DNA of 49,689 nt from Candidatus Yanofskyibacteriota bacterium (GCA_903830625.1 CAIKUK010000009.1:1-49689); one strand, 5' to 3'; numbered from the stretch's first letter, positions 1 through 9,543 are shown. A program made the numbers and translations. The notes: a model not told the origin generated them from the sequence alone.

Positions 1-58
1 AGTTAATCAAATGCTTTAAAATCTAACATATGTTAGATTTTAAAGCATTTGATTAACT
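1..58. repeat. Perfect 58-bp palindrome at the window start
   Basis: Bases 1-29 are the exact reverse complement of bases 30-58 with no spacer. The centre is AACATATGTT. No T-tract follows on either strand, so it does not look like an intrinsic terminator. It may extend left beyond the window. It could be a real cruciform-forming site, a recombination or replication-end site, or an assembly fold-back at a contig end. The core TAACATATGTTA recurs in the 22-bp palindrome at 15123-15144. Confidence 0.85.
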
Positions 59-149
59 CTGCTCCGAGCAGACCGCGCCCGCCTGAATGCTTCAGGCAGT
101 CGGGCGGGTTTCGAAGGGGTCCGGCGGACGAGGAACGACTAAACGGGTA
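59..149. repeat. GC-rich hairpin spacer downstream of the S41 protease gene
   Basis: This non-coding stretch holds short hairpins (TCTGC/GCAGA near 59-73; GCCTGAA/TTCAGGC around 82-97 nested in CCCGCC/GGGCGG) and ends in GGGGTCCGGCGGA. In composition and layout (TCCGCCG, then TTCGAA, then hairpin, then a CGCCC-like block when read on the minus strand) it resembles the REP-like ends at 45958-46005 and 49617-49689. No reading frame is convincing here. Confidence 0.4.
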
Positions 150-1385
150 TTACTTCAGAGTATCCAGCGCTTTTTGCAACTGAGGATCAACCGAGAGGTC
201 ACCGAAGATAATATTTTTCTTTTGATCGTCAGTGAGTTCAACTTTAATATCTGGTTCAATGCCTTTGAGCTGGATGTTAATGCCGGCCGGTGTAAACCAC
301 TGAGCCACTGTTACTTTTAATGAAGCGCCGGCATCTAGATTTACCAATTCCTGAACCACGCCTTTGCCGAAGGTCTTCTCGCCGATTAATTTCAAATGTA
401 AATCGTCATGGAGCGCGCCGGCTAAAATTTCCGAAGCTGAAGCCGATCCCCCGTTGACCAAAATAACCGTTTTGTATTTGGCTAGAATAGCATTGCCGTC
501 GGAGGTAAATTGGTTCTTAGTGCCGTCGCCAAAAACTTCGCTGACCACCGGTTGGCCTTTTTCAACAAAATATCCGGCGAGGTTAATGGCGGAATCAAGC
601 AGACCACCCGGATTATTGCGCAAATCAAGAATTATGCCGTCCGCCTTCGGGTTTGATTTTTCTATTTCATCAACGGCTTTTTTAAACTGACTATTAATGT
701 TTTCGTTAAATTCATAGGCCTGAATATAAGCAAAATTCTTGCCGTTCTGGTTTATCATTTTCCAAACAACGGTTGGCACCTTGATGGTTTCTCGGGTAAT
801 AATGATATCGCGAATTTTATTTTCGCTCCCTGAGGAGATGGTGATAGTAACCTTCGTGCCGACTTTGCCTCGGATAATGCTCACTGCTTCTTCAGCCGCA
901 AGGCCTTGAGTCGAAGTGCCGTTTATTTTTAAAATCTTATCGCCCGCCAAAATCCCCGCCCGCGCGGCCGGTGTGTTAGGCAACGGCGCGACGACTGTTA
1001 AAACATTATTTTTAACGCCTATTTCCATACCCACTCCGCCAAAAGCGCCGGAAATTTCTTGCGCGAATTGCTGGGCTTTAACCGGTTCAAAGAAAACCGT
1101 GTATGGGTCGCCGATGGAATTGACCATGCCTTCAACTGCCCCGTAGACCATCTTTTGGACATCCAATTTAGATTTGTCGACATATTTGGCCGAGAGATCG
1201 TTCCAGACTTTCCAGAAAATAGAGAAATCAATATTTTGAACTTTGCCCGTGTCCTGATTGACTAACTGCTGAATGGCGGCGGCCGTGGGCGCATTTTTAT
1301 TCGTATACAAAACTCCGCCCCCAAAACCAAGAGCCAAACAGATGATTATTACCAGTGGCAGCGATAATTTTTTAATCATGTTCAT
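150..1385 (-). CDS. ctpA: S41 family C-terminal processing peptidase (CtpA-type)
   Basis: This 411-residue protein has an N-terminal membrane anchor (about residues 6-27), a PDZ domain around residues 110-190 (GVGMEIG and GDKILKINGT signatures) and a C-terminal S41 tail-specific protease domain. The serine-rich active-site motif NGGSASASEI lies near residue 315 and the catalytic-lysine motif KTFGKG near 341, so the Ser/Lys dyad looks intact. The family cleaves C-terminal regions of secreted or envelope proteins outside the membrane. It is the last gene of the minus-strand envelope operon. Two starts are possible (1385 or 1379); neither has a Shine-Dalgarno sequence. Confidence 0.93.
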   Translation of the reverse strand: MNMIKKLSLPLVIIICLALGFGGGVLYTNKNAPTAAAIQQLVNQDTGKVQNIDFSIFWKVWNDLSAKYVDKSKLDVQKMVYGAVEGMVNSIGDPYTVFFEPVKAQQFAQEISGAFGGVGMEIGVKNNVLTVVAPLPNTPAARAGILAGDKILKINGTSTQGLAAEEAVSIIRGKVGTKVTITISSGSENKIRDIIITRETIKVPTVVWKMINQNGKNFAYIQAYEFNENINSQFKKAVDEIEKSNPKADGIILDLRNNPGGLLDSAINLAGYFVEKGQPVVSEVFGDGTKNQFTSDGNAILAKYKTVILVNGGSASASEILAGALHDDLHLKLIGEKTFGKGVVQELVNLDAGASLKVTVAQWFTPAGINIQLKGIEPDIKVELTDDQKKNIIFGDLSVDPQLQKALDTLK

Positions 1386-1417
1386 TTAAACGTATGACAT
1401 TTTATTTACCCTCTCAC

Positions 1418-2224
1418 TCATGGGTGAGTGTAAGGGCGGATGCCGTTTTTGTAGAAATAACGAATAGCATCGATGATATGCTGTTGAGTTCGACGATTAA
1501 AAATAGCGTCGAGAGCATCAAGCGCGCCGTGCGACTCCCGACGATGATAGTGATACATTTTCGATTCTGGGAAAAATACCACTTGGTATCCATTCTCCCA
1601 GAAGTGGCGCGGCCAGTCAACATCACTCATATATAAATAAAAATGTTCATCCATATATCCGACAGTCTCTATGGCTTTTCTGGAAACCATCAAGGCCGAA
1701 CCCATCAGCCAGTCAACCGGCAGAATTTGGGTCAAATCTTTATCTTTCAGTAAAAATCTATTCAAGATATTTTTTACGAACGGCAGTTTACCCAAAAATG
1801 TTCGGCGGTAAACAATCGTGAATGGCGTATAAAACCGGAAGCATGATTGCTGATTAGAACCATCCATATTCAATAACTGCGGGCCGAGCAGACCGGTTTC
1901 GGGGTGCTTTTTTATATAGACGTATAGTTTTTCAAGGCTTTCGGGTAATGGAATAATATCAGTGTTCATAATGAACATGGCGTCGCCTTTGGCCGCTTTA
2001 AGCCCATGATTAACACCTTTGGTGTAGCCGATATTTTCTTTGAAAGGTAGATAATGAATGTTTGAAAATTCTTCAGTAGCGACAAAGGTCGTGTCGGCAT
2101 CAGTAGCCACGTCAACGACAATTATTTCATGGGAGAATGAATCTGAAATAACACGCTGAAGAGATTTCAAGCACAATCGGAGAAGCGGAGCATTCTTATA
2201 ATTTACAACGACTATGGAAAGCAT
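1418..2224 (-). CDS. Glycosyltransferase family 2, rhamnosyltransferase-like
   Basis: A 268-residue GT-A enzyme. The start MLSIVVVNYKN at 2224 lies one base after the stop of the LCP gene, which favours it over a longer frame running into that gene. It shows the nucleotide-sugar pocket near the N terminus, the metal-binding MNTDI motif (DxD equivalent) near residue 90, and a GSALMVSR plus DEHFYLYMSDVDW acceptor region typical of rhamnosyltransferase-like GT2 proteins. The likely role is transfer of a sugar to a lipid-linked envelope glycan. The acceptor and donor cannot be read from sequence. Confidence 0.88.
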   Translation of the reverse strand: MLSIVVVNYKNAPLLRLCLKSLQRVISDSFSHEIIVVDVATDADTTFVATEEFSNIHYLPFKENIGYTKGVNHGLKAAKGDAMFIMNTDIIPLPESLEKLYVYIKKHPETGLLGPQLLNMDGSNQQSCFRFYTPFTIVYRRTFLGKLPFVKNILNRFLLKDKDLTQILPVDWLMGSALMVSRKAIETVGYMDEHFYLYMSDVDWPRHFWENGYQVVFFPESKMYHYHRRESHGALDALDAIFNRRTQQHIIDAIRYFYKNGIRPYTHP

Positions 2225-2225
2225 T

Positions 2226-3251
2226 TTATTTAATAATATCTTGGAATAATTGTTTAATACCGGCCAATGTGCCGCCTTTGGGAACCAGGATATAAGCGCC
2301 ATTATCTTTGCTTTCAACCACTAGATTGTCGGTAGAAATAACACTTTTTTTGATTTGGTCGAATTTGACCTGATTGGCCAGACTAATATATTCACTGATA
2401 TTCCAAACTCCGACGTCAGTTTTAACATCGTTTCTTATTAAAGCTAAGACCGAAAAACTCTTTAAGGGGTCGCCCAAGAAATTTAGTTTGAGCAGTTTGT
2501 CTTTAATGGCAAAGATGATTTGTTGCTGGCGTCGAGAGCGGTCAAAGTCGCTTGAAGAATATCGGGAACGGGCGTAATAAAGCGCGGTTTGGCCGTCGAG
2601 ATGGTTCACGCCGGCTGGCAAAGAGAATTCGAAACCCCATTGCCCCGATTCCTTAAATGGTGCCGCCAAAGTGACATCGATACCGCCGAGCGCATCAACA
2701 ATTCCTTTGAATGATGAAAAATCAAAAACAACGACGTTATCTATATAGGTGCCAGAGATTTGAGATATTTTGTCTTTAATAAATTGTAAATAATTACCAC
2801 TGTGATAATAACCGTATTCGTAAGCGGAATTTATTTTGTCTTTGGTATTATCGTGGATAGTGACCCACAGATCTCGAGGAATAGAAACGAGCGAAGATTT
2901 TTTGGTGGTCTTATCAAAACTGAACACTTGAATTGAATCGGTCAGCAATGGCCCGCCAATATCCGCACTAGGGTCATCCGCCCCGCGAATACCAAGAATT
3001 AAAATATTGAGGCGGTTAGGGTCTTTGTCGGGCATGGCGTAATCGGGATCTGGTGTCGCAACGGGCAGCAAATGAGCATCATCGTGAGCGACAAACGGAT
3101 TTAAAATTTCGATTTGATGGGTGATGGCGCCAAGATAATATAATCCCAAGGCGATAATCGCGAGCATAATAAAATACCGCAGACGATAGAGGCGACTTCT
3201 TTTTGGCTGGGTTGCGTTCTGGTTTTCCGATGATGTATCAATAGGTTCCAT
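2226..3251 (-). CDS. LytR-CpsA-Psr (LCP) family protein
   Basis: A 341-residue type II membrane protein with a cytoplasmic basic N terminus, one transmembrane helix (about residues 28-45) and an extracytoplasmic LCP domain. Family hallmarks are visible: NILILGIRG, LTDSIQVFSFD, SIPRDLWV and YYARSRYSSSDFDRSRRQQ, the last carrying the conserved arginines that bind the polyprenyl pyrophosphate substrate. LCP enzymes move glycopolymers from undecaprenyl carriers onto the cell wall. The start ATG overlaps the stop of the upstream GT2 gene by one base (TAATG), so translation is probably coupled. Confidence 0.94.
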   Translation of the reverse strand: MEPIDTSSENQNATQPKRSRLYRLRYFIMLAIIALGLYYLGAITHQIEILNPFVAHDDAHLLPVATPDPDYAMPDKDPNRLNILILGIRGADDPSADIGGPLLTDSIQVFSFDKTTKKSSLVSIPRDLWVTIHDNTKDKINSAYEYGYYHSGNYLQFIKDKISQISGTYIDNVVVFDFSSFKGIVDALGGIDVTLAAPFKESGQWGFEFSLPAGVNHLDGQTALYYARSRYSSSDFDRSRRQQQIIFAIKDKLLKLNFLGDPLKSFSVLALIRNDVKTDVGVWNISEYISLANQVKFDQIKKSVISTDNLVVESKDNGAYILVPKGGTLAGIKQLFQDIIK

Positions 3252-4315
3252 TATAAAAAATAAGAATGAATTTCAGCTGGACTGGCTTGAGCATGCTTCA
3301 TGATTTCTCGGCGCTTTTGAAGCATTCGGGGAATACCCCTGAAGAACCGTGGAATTTCCTTTAGCACTCCCGGTTCAAATAAGACGGCGTAACCAAGAAC
3401 TTCTATTTCACGCCAAATAATGAAGGGTAAATCCTTGAAGATATTGATTATATAATCATTTTTGATTCTTGTCCAGCGGGAATTGCGCCATTCTAGACGC
3501 CTTTTTTGGATAGGAATCTGCTGTCTTATCCCCACTCGACCGATATACCGGAACCAGGAACCCTTGGTGTGGCCCTTAGTGGTGCCTCGGTCATGCCAAG
3601 CAATGACATTGGGAATGAACATTTGTTTCCAGCCAGCTAAATGAATACGCCAAGCGACATCTAGGTCTTCGCCGTACCAGAACAAGTCATGGTCAGCGAT
3701 TTCTCCGAAGACACGGATACTTTCCAGAGCTTCTTTTCTGAATATCGGCACCGCGCCCTCCACGCCGAATATTTCACGGGCTGAACCGAATTGCACTCGG
3801 TCTGGTTCGCCGTGACCGATATTTTTTATTCGACGAGAGCGGTCTATTTTAAATCCGCAAGTATCTATTACCCCGCCAATTTTCAATTTAAAATTTTCAA
3901 TTTCCAAATCCTGAACATTGAATTGGTATATTTTCCCCTGGATTGCTCCCAATTTTAAATCATTGTCCATGGCCCGAACCGTATTTAAAATAAAATCTTT
4001 TTCCAGAATCACATCCACCGACAGAACCACGACATATTTTCCTTCGGACTGATTTAAAAGTTCTTCCTGTCCGATCCACATACCAAAGTTTAATTTTGAT
4101 TCAACAAAATTAAACTTTGCAAATCCTGAATTTAAAATTTTAAATTTAAAATTACTGATAATACTTTTTGTATTATCAGTGGAGCCGTTATCCAGAATAT
4201 TGATTTCAATATTCTCATGCGGATACGATTGCGCCAGAATGGATTCTAAACAGCGGCGGATATATTTTTCGCCGTTAAGAACGACCAAGTTAATGGAAAC
4301 GATGGAATTAGCCAT
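3251..4315 (-). CDS. Glycosyltransferase family 2
   Basis: A 354-residue GT2 enzyme. I chose the start MANSIVSINLVVLNGEKYI at 4315, eight bases inside the upstream O-antigen ligase gene, because family homology begins there; the longer frame is unlikely. NILDNGSTDNT and VVLSVDVIL (DxD region) mark the catalytic domain, and WYGEDLDVAWRIHLAGW is the usual ED-box acceptor segment. An AT-rich block encoding SNFKFKILNSGFAKFNF sits between the conserved motifs and coincides with inverted repeats at 4084-4180, which suggests a palindromic in-frame insertion. It probably acts in the same envelope-glycan pathway as its neighbours. Confidence 0.9.
   Translation of the reverse strand: MANSIVSINLVVLNGEKYIRRCLESILAQSYPHENIEINILDNGSTDNTKSIISNFKFKILNSGFAKFNFVESKLNFGMWIGQEELLNQSEGKYVVVLSVDVILEKDFILNTVRAMDNDLKLGAIQGKIYQFNVQDLEIENFKLKIGGVIDTCGFKIDRSRRIKNIGHGEPDRVQFGSAREIFGVEGAVPIFRKEALESIRVFGEIADHDLFWYGEDLDVAWRIHLAGWKQMFIPNVIAWHDRGTTKGHTKGSWFRYIGRVGIRQQIPIQKRRLEWRNSRWTRIKNDYIINIFKDLPFIIWREIEVLGYAVLFEPGVLKEIPRFFRGIPRMLQKRREIMKHAQASPAEIHSYFL
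4084..4180. repeat. AT-rich inverted repeats inside the GT2 gene
   Basis: Two perfect hairpins lie in coding sequence: a 15-bp stem (4084-4098 with 4105-4119) and an 11-bp stem (4154-4164 with 4170-4180, loop of five T). An AATTTAAAATT-type block separates them. They encode the low-complexity segment between the conserved NGSTDNT and LNFG motifs of the glycosyltransferase. The second hairpin partly overlaps a conserved motif, so only the first is a good insertion candidate. Confidence 0.6.
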
Positions 4316-5876
4316 GGACGTGCGGACGAGTCGCCACGATGGCCAGGGTCGCGACACAAAGAAGCAAAGCCCGTTCGTCAAAGATAGCCACGTCGGTCAT
4401 TAAGTAAACCAAAACCCAGGGCAACGTAATTAATAGTCCGCCAAAATAAGCCTGATATATCGGCTCCGAGGATTTTACGAATCGGTCATATGTTCGTTTC
4501 AGCACCAGCCATAAGAACCAAATAAAAGCCAACAATGCCGGCAGACCCATCTCCGCCGCCACTTGCAGATAAATATTATGCGCCGATGAACCAGCTTTGC
4601 TTAATTGAATATTCTGGCCGAGAACAACGGGGAAATTCCCGATGCCGATACCGACCAGCGGATTATGTTTGATTGAAACCAGGCTCTTATTCCAAATTTC
4701 CAGGCGTTGCTTAATAGACGTTTCGTTAAAATCCAGAATTGATCTTAATCGTTGTTCCATCAACAACGAGTTGCCCTTCGAGACCAAAAATTGAGGTGAA
4801 GCCAAAATAGGATAAGCCACGGCGAACAATAAGAAGAAAATAACCAGATAATAGGATAGATAATTAAAAATATTGATATGTGCCCGGCCAGCTTTGGTAT
4901 GACGCATGTAAACAAGCGCCAAAATAACCCAGAACACCATGGCCACCCCGCCGGCCCAGATACCTCGGGTACCCGAGAGAATAAGCATTAAAAAGATAAG
5001 CGGAATCCAAAGCACAGCTATTTTCCCGCGAGTAAACAACATGTCACGCATCTTGGCCGCTTGGCCGAGCGGCTTGATTAGCGTCCAGGCAAAGAATGCG
5101 GGCAGACCGAGCAATAAGAAAATTGGGAAGGAATGAGAATCCGGGAAAAGCGAAAATACCCGAAGCGAGAGCTGGTCTCCGAAATACGCGAACCAGGTGT
5201 TGCCGACGTGAGTGGCAATATACGACCACATCGTGCCGAATTCGCGCATCTGAATCCCCTCGCCCCAGACTCTCATGAACTGATAAATATCCATGAAATA
5301 AGTGGCCACCACTTGGGCTACGCCGACTAGTACCACGATAATGACGGGAATAGTAATGTTTTTAATGAGCCGTTTAATAAAGGCTTCGCTTCTGGCCGGA
5401 AAAGAAATGACAATACCGATAAGACCGGCATTGAAGAAATAAATAATCCGTTTCAGGCCTTCAATCTTGTCTGGCGCATACAATAAAGACAACAAACTAA
5501 GCCAGAACAAAACTTTAAGGATAGTTGACCAAGGGAATTCTTTAACCACCAGCCAAGGTTTTCTGAGAAATAGAATTAATGCCGTACCGACGTAATGCCA
5601 TGTTTCCCAAGTAAAAATCCACTTTAAAAATAAAATTATCGCCAGAATCCGCCATTGGTTTAAATTGTCATAATTTGCTGTCAGTGGAATGGCGATGAAA
5701 AGAGGAATGGAACGGACGAAAAATATCAGCCCGTCTTCCACGGAAGCGAACAGGAAATATAACACTAATAGACCCGTTTCATATAAAACGAGTTCGCGAG
5801 GAAGTTTACCGACTAAAATCAGTCCAACGAAGACCAGATGAAAAATAAAAAGCGGATTCAGTAATTTCTTAATCAT
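4308..5876 (-). CDS. O-antigen ligase / polymerase family membrane protein
   Basis: A 522-residue polytopic membrane protein with about 10-12 hydrophobic helices. The Wzy/WaaL family signature is clear in the C-terminal half: NPLVGIGIGNFP followed by SSAHNIYLQVAAEMG, which contains the conserved histidine of the large periplasmic loop. Such proteins polymerise or ligate lipid-linked glycan. It overlaps the GT2-GT4 gene upstream by 8 bases and the GT2 gene downstream by 8 bases, so the cluster is translated as one operon. Ligase and polymerase cannot be told apart here. Confidence 0.88.
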   Translation of the reverse strand: MIKKLLNPLFIFHLVFVGLILVGKLPRELVLYETGLLVLYFLFASVEDGLIFFVRSIPLFIAIPLTANYDNLNQWRILAIILFLKWIFTWETWHYVGTALILFLRKPWLVVKEFPWSTILKVLFWLSLLSLLYAPDKIEGLKRIIYFFNAGLIGIVISFPARSEAFIKRLIKNITIPVIIVVLVGVAQVVATYFMDIYQFMRVWGEGIQMREFGTMWSYIATHVGNTWFAYFGDQLSLRVFSLFPDSHSFPIFLLLGLPAFFAWTLIKPLGQAAKMRDMLFTRGKIAVLWIPLIFLMLILSGTRGIWAGGVAMVFWVILALVYMRHTKAGRAHINIFNYLSYYLVIFFLLFAVAYPILASPQFLVSKGNSLLMEQRLRSILDFNETSIKQRLEIWNKSLVSIKHNPLVGIGIGNFPVVLGQNIQLSKAGSSAHNIYLQVAAEMGLPALLAFIWFLWLVLKRTYDRFVKSSEPIYQAYFGGLLITLPWVLVYLMTDVAIFDERALLLCVATLAIVATRPHVHG

Positions 5877-7869
5877 GATGGATCGTGGATTTAATCATTT
5901 CCATAAATCTGCCAGTGTGAGCCGACCAAGTGTAACGACGAATGATTTCAGGCGCGTGTTCTTTTATTTTCTCACGGAGCGACGAATTTGTCATGGCTTC
6001 GCGGAGAATATCTGCGGTCGCATCAACCGAATCGGGATTGGCCACATAGAAAGCGTACTCGCCGAATATTTCCCGGCTTAGCGCATTATCGGCCACCACC
6101 GGCACGCTTCCCTGGGCCAAACCTTCAAGCGGAGGCAACCCGAAAGCTTCCCGCGACGAGACGTAGATGATAGCTAAAGCATGGCTGTAGAGCTGAATTA
6201 ATTCTTCATGACTGACGCGTTCATACCACGTCACCCGCCCTGCTCCCAATCGGAAATTAATCTCTTGGCGAAGCTGTCTGATTTTTGGCGGATTGTATTT
6301 ATCCGGTCCAACGACGATGAATTTTAAACCAGGAAAGTCGGGCGCAAGCTTCTCAAAGGCCCGCAATGCTTCTTCCAGATGGCGCCGTGGAAAAGCCTGG
6401 CCAACGAATAAAAGATACCGGCCATGGTGATTCTCTCCGGCCGGTTGCGGCGTATCAACGCCCAATGGATTTACAAAAATACGTTTGGGTTCAATATCAA
6501 ATAATTTCGCCAGTTCTTTCTTTGATGTGGCCGAGATAGCCATTATTTTGTTTGCCCGCCAGGTGGCCCAGGTGGCAAAAACCCGATAGGCCAAACGATG
6601 TTCGAGCCGCTGCTGTTTGGAACGCATCTCATAATAAATATCTTCGGTCAGCATGACCACGGAACGGCCGAAGAAAATAATCGGCAGCATGTAGTTCGGA
6701 AAGAACATCACGTCCAGCCGTTCAAACCAGAGCTGTATCGGCAGAAGGACAAAATAATAAGCGACGAATGATTTGTGCCGGAAAGGCTGGTCAATAATTT
6801 TTTTGCGGAAGATAGGATTATCCAAAAAAGGCAAATCGGGGATTTTTTCTTTAAAATAAAGATGGAATTCGAAATCCTGTTTCAGCTCGGGCCGAGCGGC
6901 GATATTTTCCAGAAGTTTGGTGATAATCTTTCCCACACCCCAAATCTCGTCTTCAATTTGTTCGCACTCAATGCCGACTTTGATTTTTTTAGAGATATAA
7001 CCCATTCTCTCCTGATAAAAATCAATCACACCGGCCATAATCGCCCGCGATTCGGCGGGATGAATGTTGGCCATTAATTTAAAAAATTGTTTGGCAAAAA
7101 TAAAAATACTCCAGAAGATAGTCAGGACTTTAAATAATAGCGGCGCATTTTTGAAATTAAAATAAAGCGCGTTACGGTAGTGATAACGCAAAAGCAACGG
7201 CGAACCCAGCTTGCCGGTGGTGCTGGAAACAGCATGATGGATTATCGGTTCGCTGAGAAATTCTACCGGCACATTTTCTTGGCGGGCTTTTTCGGCGTAA
7301 TCGGCGTCTTCAAAATATAAGAAATATTTTTTATCCAGCCCGCCCAATTTGACATAAGCCTCTTTGGAAATAACCAATCCTCCGCCAACTGGATACAAAT
7401 TTTCTTCATCCCCGCTCACCTTTTCATAAACATGTTCCAGGGTCGGTTTGAGCCAGTCAATTCGGCCGGCATAGGCCGTTCGGCCACCCTCATTCAGGGG
7501 CAGGCCAACGATACCCTTTTTGGGGCCTAAATTGGCTTTAAGACGAGCGATAAAGTCCGATTCAACCCAAGTGTCGTTATTAATCAAAACGGCCCAATCT
7601 GCTTGCCCTGAGCTTGCCGAATGGGCCTCGTTTTTGAAGGCTTGGGCTAAAGTTGGATTATTGCCTCCGGCAAAGCCTAAATTAGCCCCATTTCTGATGA
7701 TTTTAATGGGCTTATTAGTACAATAATCCTGAAGCTGTTGAACGTCTTCGGAACCATTATCAGCCACTATAATAGAGAAATCGGAGTCGGTTTGATTTTG
7801 GAGTGATTCTAAGAGTTTAATAGTGCTTTCCGCACCATTGTAATTTAGAGTAACGAGAGTGATTTTCAC
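5869..7869 (-). CDS. Fused GT2-GT4 glycosyltransferase
   Basis: A 666-residue two-domain enzyme. Residues 1-300 form a GT2 domain (TLVTLNYNG, LINNDTWV, KKYFLYFEDADYAEKARQ); about 300-660 form a GT4 domain with a GT-B fold (YLLFVGQAFPRRHLEEALRA, then SSREAFGLPPLEGLAQGSVPV with the donor-binding EAFGLP...E). One chain could thus add two successive sugars to the envelope glycan. The start is GTG at 7869; a TAGAAT -10 box ends six bases upstream, so the transcript is likely leaderless and this is the first gene of the envelope operon. An odd AHSASSGQA peptide is encoded by a palindrome at 7605-7626. Confidence 0.9.
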   Translation of the reverse strand: MKITLVTLNYNGAESTIKLLESLQNQTDSDFSIIVADNGSEDVQQLQDYCTNKPIKIIRNGANLGFAGGNNPTLAQAFKNEAHSASSGQADWAVLINNDTWVESDFIARLKANLGPKKGIVGLPLNEGGRTAYAGRIDWLKPTLEHVYEKVSGDEENLYPVGGGLVISKEAYVKLGGLDKKYFLYFEDADYAEKARQENVPVEFLSEPIIHHAVSSTTGKLGSPLLLRYHYRNALYFNFKNAPLLFKVLTIFWSIFIFAKQFFKLMANIHPAESRAIMAGVIDFYQERMGYISKKIKVGIECEQIEDEIWGVGKIITKLLENIAARPELKQDFEFHLYFKEKIPDLPFLDNPIFRKKIIDQPFRHKSFVAYYFVLLPIQLWFERLDVMFFPNYMLPIIFFGRSVVMLTEDIYYEMRSKQQRLEHRLAYRVFATWATWRANKIMAISATSKKELAKLFDIEPKRIFVNPLGVDTPQPAGENHHGRYLLFVGQAFPRRHLEEALRAFEKLAPDFPGLKFIVVGPDKYNPPKIRQLRQEINFRLGAGRVTWYERVSHEELIQLYSHALAIIYVSSREAFGLPPLEGLAQGSVPVVADNALSREIFGEYAFYVANPDSVDATADILREAMTNSSLREKIKEHAPEIIRRYTWSAHTGRFMEMIKSTIHHD
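7605..7626. repeat. Small palindromic insertion within the GT2-GT4 gene
   Basis: GCCC...GGGC flanks a CTGAGCTTGCCGAAT core. The block reads in frame as part of HSASSGQA, between a GGNNPTLAQAFKNE region and the conserved WAVLINNDTW motif, where GT2 enzymes normally have only a short linker. The core resembles CCCTGAGCTTGTCGAAGGG-type repeats common in bacterial intergenic regions, which is from memory and not checked. Confidence 0.5.
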
Positions 7870-7893
7870 TACGATATTCTAGCAAAAATCGGC

Positions 7894-9486
7894 CTAACCT
7901 TCAATAACTCCGAGTTTAACCAGACGTGAGAGAATAGCTCCGTTTTTACGGCCAAAAACTTTGGCCAGCTTGGCAATGCTCCGGTCTTGAGAAAACCTTC
8001 TGATTAACTCCTCATCCTGTTCTTCGTCCCAAGGCCGATACGCATTTGGGTGTGTTTCTCGGATAGTGTCATATCCTGAACCGACTTTAACCGGCTTGGT
8101 TTCTTGTTGATTTAATATGGAATCAACCTGGCCGTCGCAGGCCAATATAAAATTATCCTGTCTTTTTTGAATTTCTTTTTTGGATAAATCTGCAAATTCT
8201 TTTTGAGCCGTGCTAGAAGCCAATTGGAATTCTTTTTCCTTATCAATCACGTCCGGATGGACTTGGAAAGCTTTTTGATTCCAGCCGATGAGATGCACAC
8301 CGGATAATCGGCGAACGCGGGACAAGGCCACATAGCCCTGGCCGTATTCAAAGACTTCACTTAAATCCATCACCGCTTCGTCCAAGCTCATACCCTGGCT
8401 CTTGTGCACTGTGATCGCCCACGCCAAACGCAATGGGAATTGGGTGATACTGGCTTTATGTTCTCCACCTTCTTCAATCGCCCAATCCATCGGCTCGGCG
8501 GTGATGAGTTGGCCGGCGCGAGTGCGAATCATGGGGTAGTTGTCATCTTCGCGAAAACCTTCCACCACACCTAGCGTGCCATTCACGAATCCGGCCCGCG
8601 GATTATTCTTGGTGAACATCACTGATGCGCCAATTTTTAAATTTAAAAATTCCGGAGACAAACAGCCTTTGGCTAGCGTCACCACCAATTTTGCCGGGCC
8701 GTAAGAACGCATTTTGAATTCTCTTGATTCGCCCGGCAATTGTGAAAGCATGTCTTTGTTCACCAAGTCCACATCCACATTGTGAGAAAAAAGTTTGGGC
8801 GCGTCGTGGGGCACTTTATCATAAGTTGTGCGCCGGCTTTCAATATGCTCAACGTGTTTCATGCCAAAAGTATTATCGCGGATAGCCGACAACACACCCA
8901 GATAATCTTTGTCGTCTTGGCGGTGCTGTTCGGTCAGATAACAAGTCGCCGGATGGGCTCTGGTCCAAGCGGAAGAATCATAAGCAAAGCGCGCTTCCGG
9001 TTCATCAAGTAAAACAATTTGGTCAGGGTCGTCTTCGTTTTTGCGTCTGATAATCGGCGGTAGCTGAAAAAAGTCGCCCACTAAAACAACCTGCAAACCG
9101 CCGAAAGGTTCATAGTTTTGGCGGGCTTCACGGCAAACGGCTTCCACCATCGCCAGCGTCGCCGGCGCCAGCATAGACACTTCATCAATAATTAAAACTT
9201 TGGTCCCGCGCATTCTTTTTCCTATATGTTTACTAGACGCAATATGGCGAATGTCTCCGATATCTAAGCTGGTGTGAATACCAATCCCGCTCCAAGAATG
9301 AATGGTCATGCCACCGATATGCGTCGCGGCAATGCCGGTGGAAGCAGTGATGGCTGGTTCAATGCCATGGGTACGCAAATACTGCACGTACTCGTTGACG
9401 ATGTAGCTCTTGCCTGAGCCCGGTTCTCCGGTCAAAAAAACATTCGCCCCGGTCTTTAAAATTGTCAGCGCTTCGTTCTGTGTCAT
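7894..9486 (-). CDS. Pif1-like superfamily 1B DNA helicase with C-terminal HTH-like domain
   Basis: A 530-residue SF1B helicase: Walker A GEPGSGKS near residue 21, THIGGMTIHSWSGIG, Walker B VLIIDEVSML, motif III GDFFQLPP, and the C-terminal helicase motifs AITVHKSQGMSLD and GYVALSRV. The family unwinds DNA 5'-3' at forks, G-quadruplexes or telomere-like structures. The last 45 residues (WDEEQDEELIRRF, then KLAKVFGRKNGAILSRL) look like a Myb/SANT-type DNA-binding module. There is no Shine-Dalgarno sequence; a TATAAT box about 23 bases upstream of the ATG is a plausible -10. It may handle the many hairpins in this genome, which is speculation. Confidence 0.92.
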   Translation of the reverse strand: MTQNEALTILKTGANVFLTGEPGSGKSYIVNEYVQYLRTHGIEPAITASTGIAATHIGGMTIHSWSGIGIHTSLDIGDIRHIASSKHIGKRMRGTKVLIIDEVSMLAPATLAMVEAVCREARQNYEPFGGLQVVLVGDFFQLPPIIRRKNEDDPDQIVLLDEPEARFAYDSSAWTRAHPATCYLTEQHRQDDKDYLGVLSAIRDNTFGMKHVEHIESRRTTYDKVPHDAPKLFSHNVDVDLVNKDMLSQLPGESREFKMRSYGPAKLVVTLAKGCLSPEFLNLKIGASVMFTKNNPRAGFVNGTLGVVEGFREDDNYPMIRTRAGQLITAEPMDWAIEEGGEHKASITQFPLRLAWAITVHKSQGMSLDEAVMDLSEVFEYGQGYVALSRVRRLSGVHLIGWNQKAFQVHPDVIDKEKEFQLASSTAQKEFADLSKKEIQKRQDNFILACDGQVDSILNQQETKPVKVGSGYDTIRETHPNAYRPWDEEQDEELIRRFSQDRSIAKLAKVFGRKNGAILSRLVKLGVIEG

Positions 9487-9543
9487 TTTGGGATTGTATT
9501 AACGGGTTGATTATACAATTCCAAAAAGTCTTTGGCTAATCAA

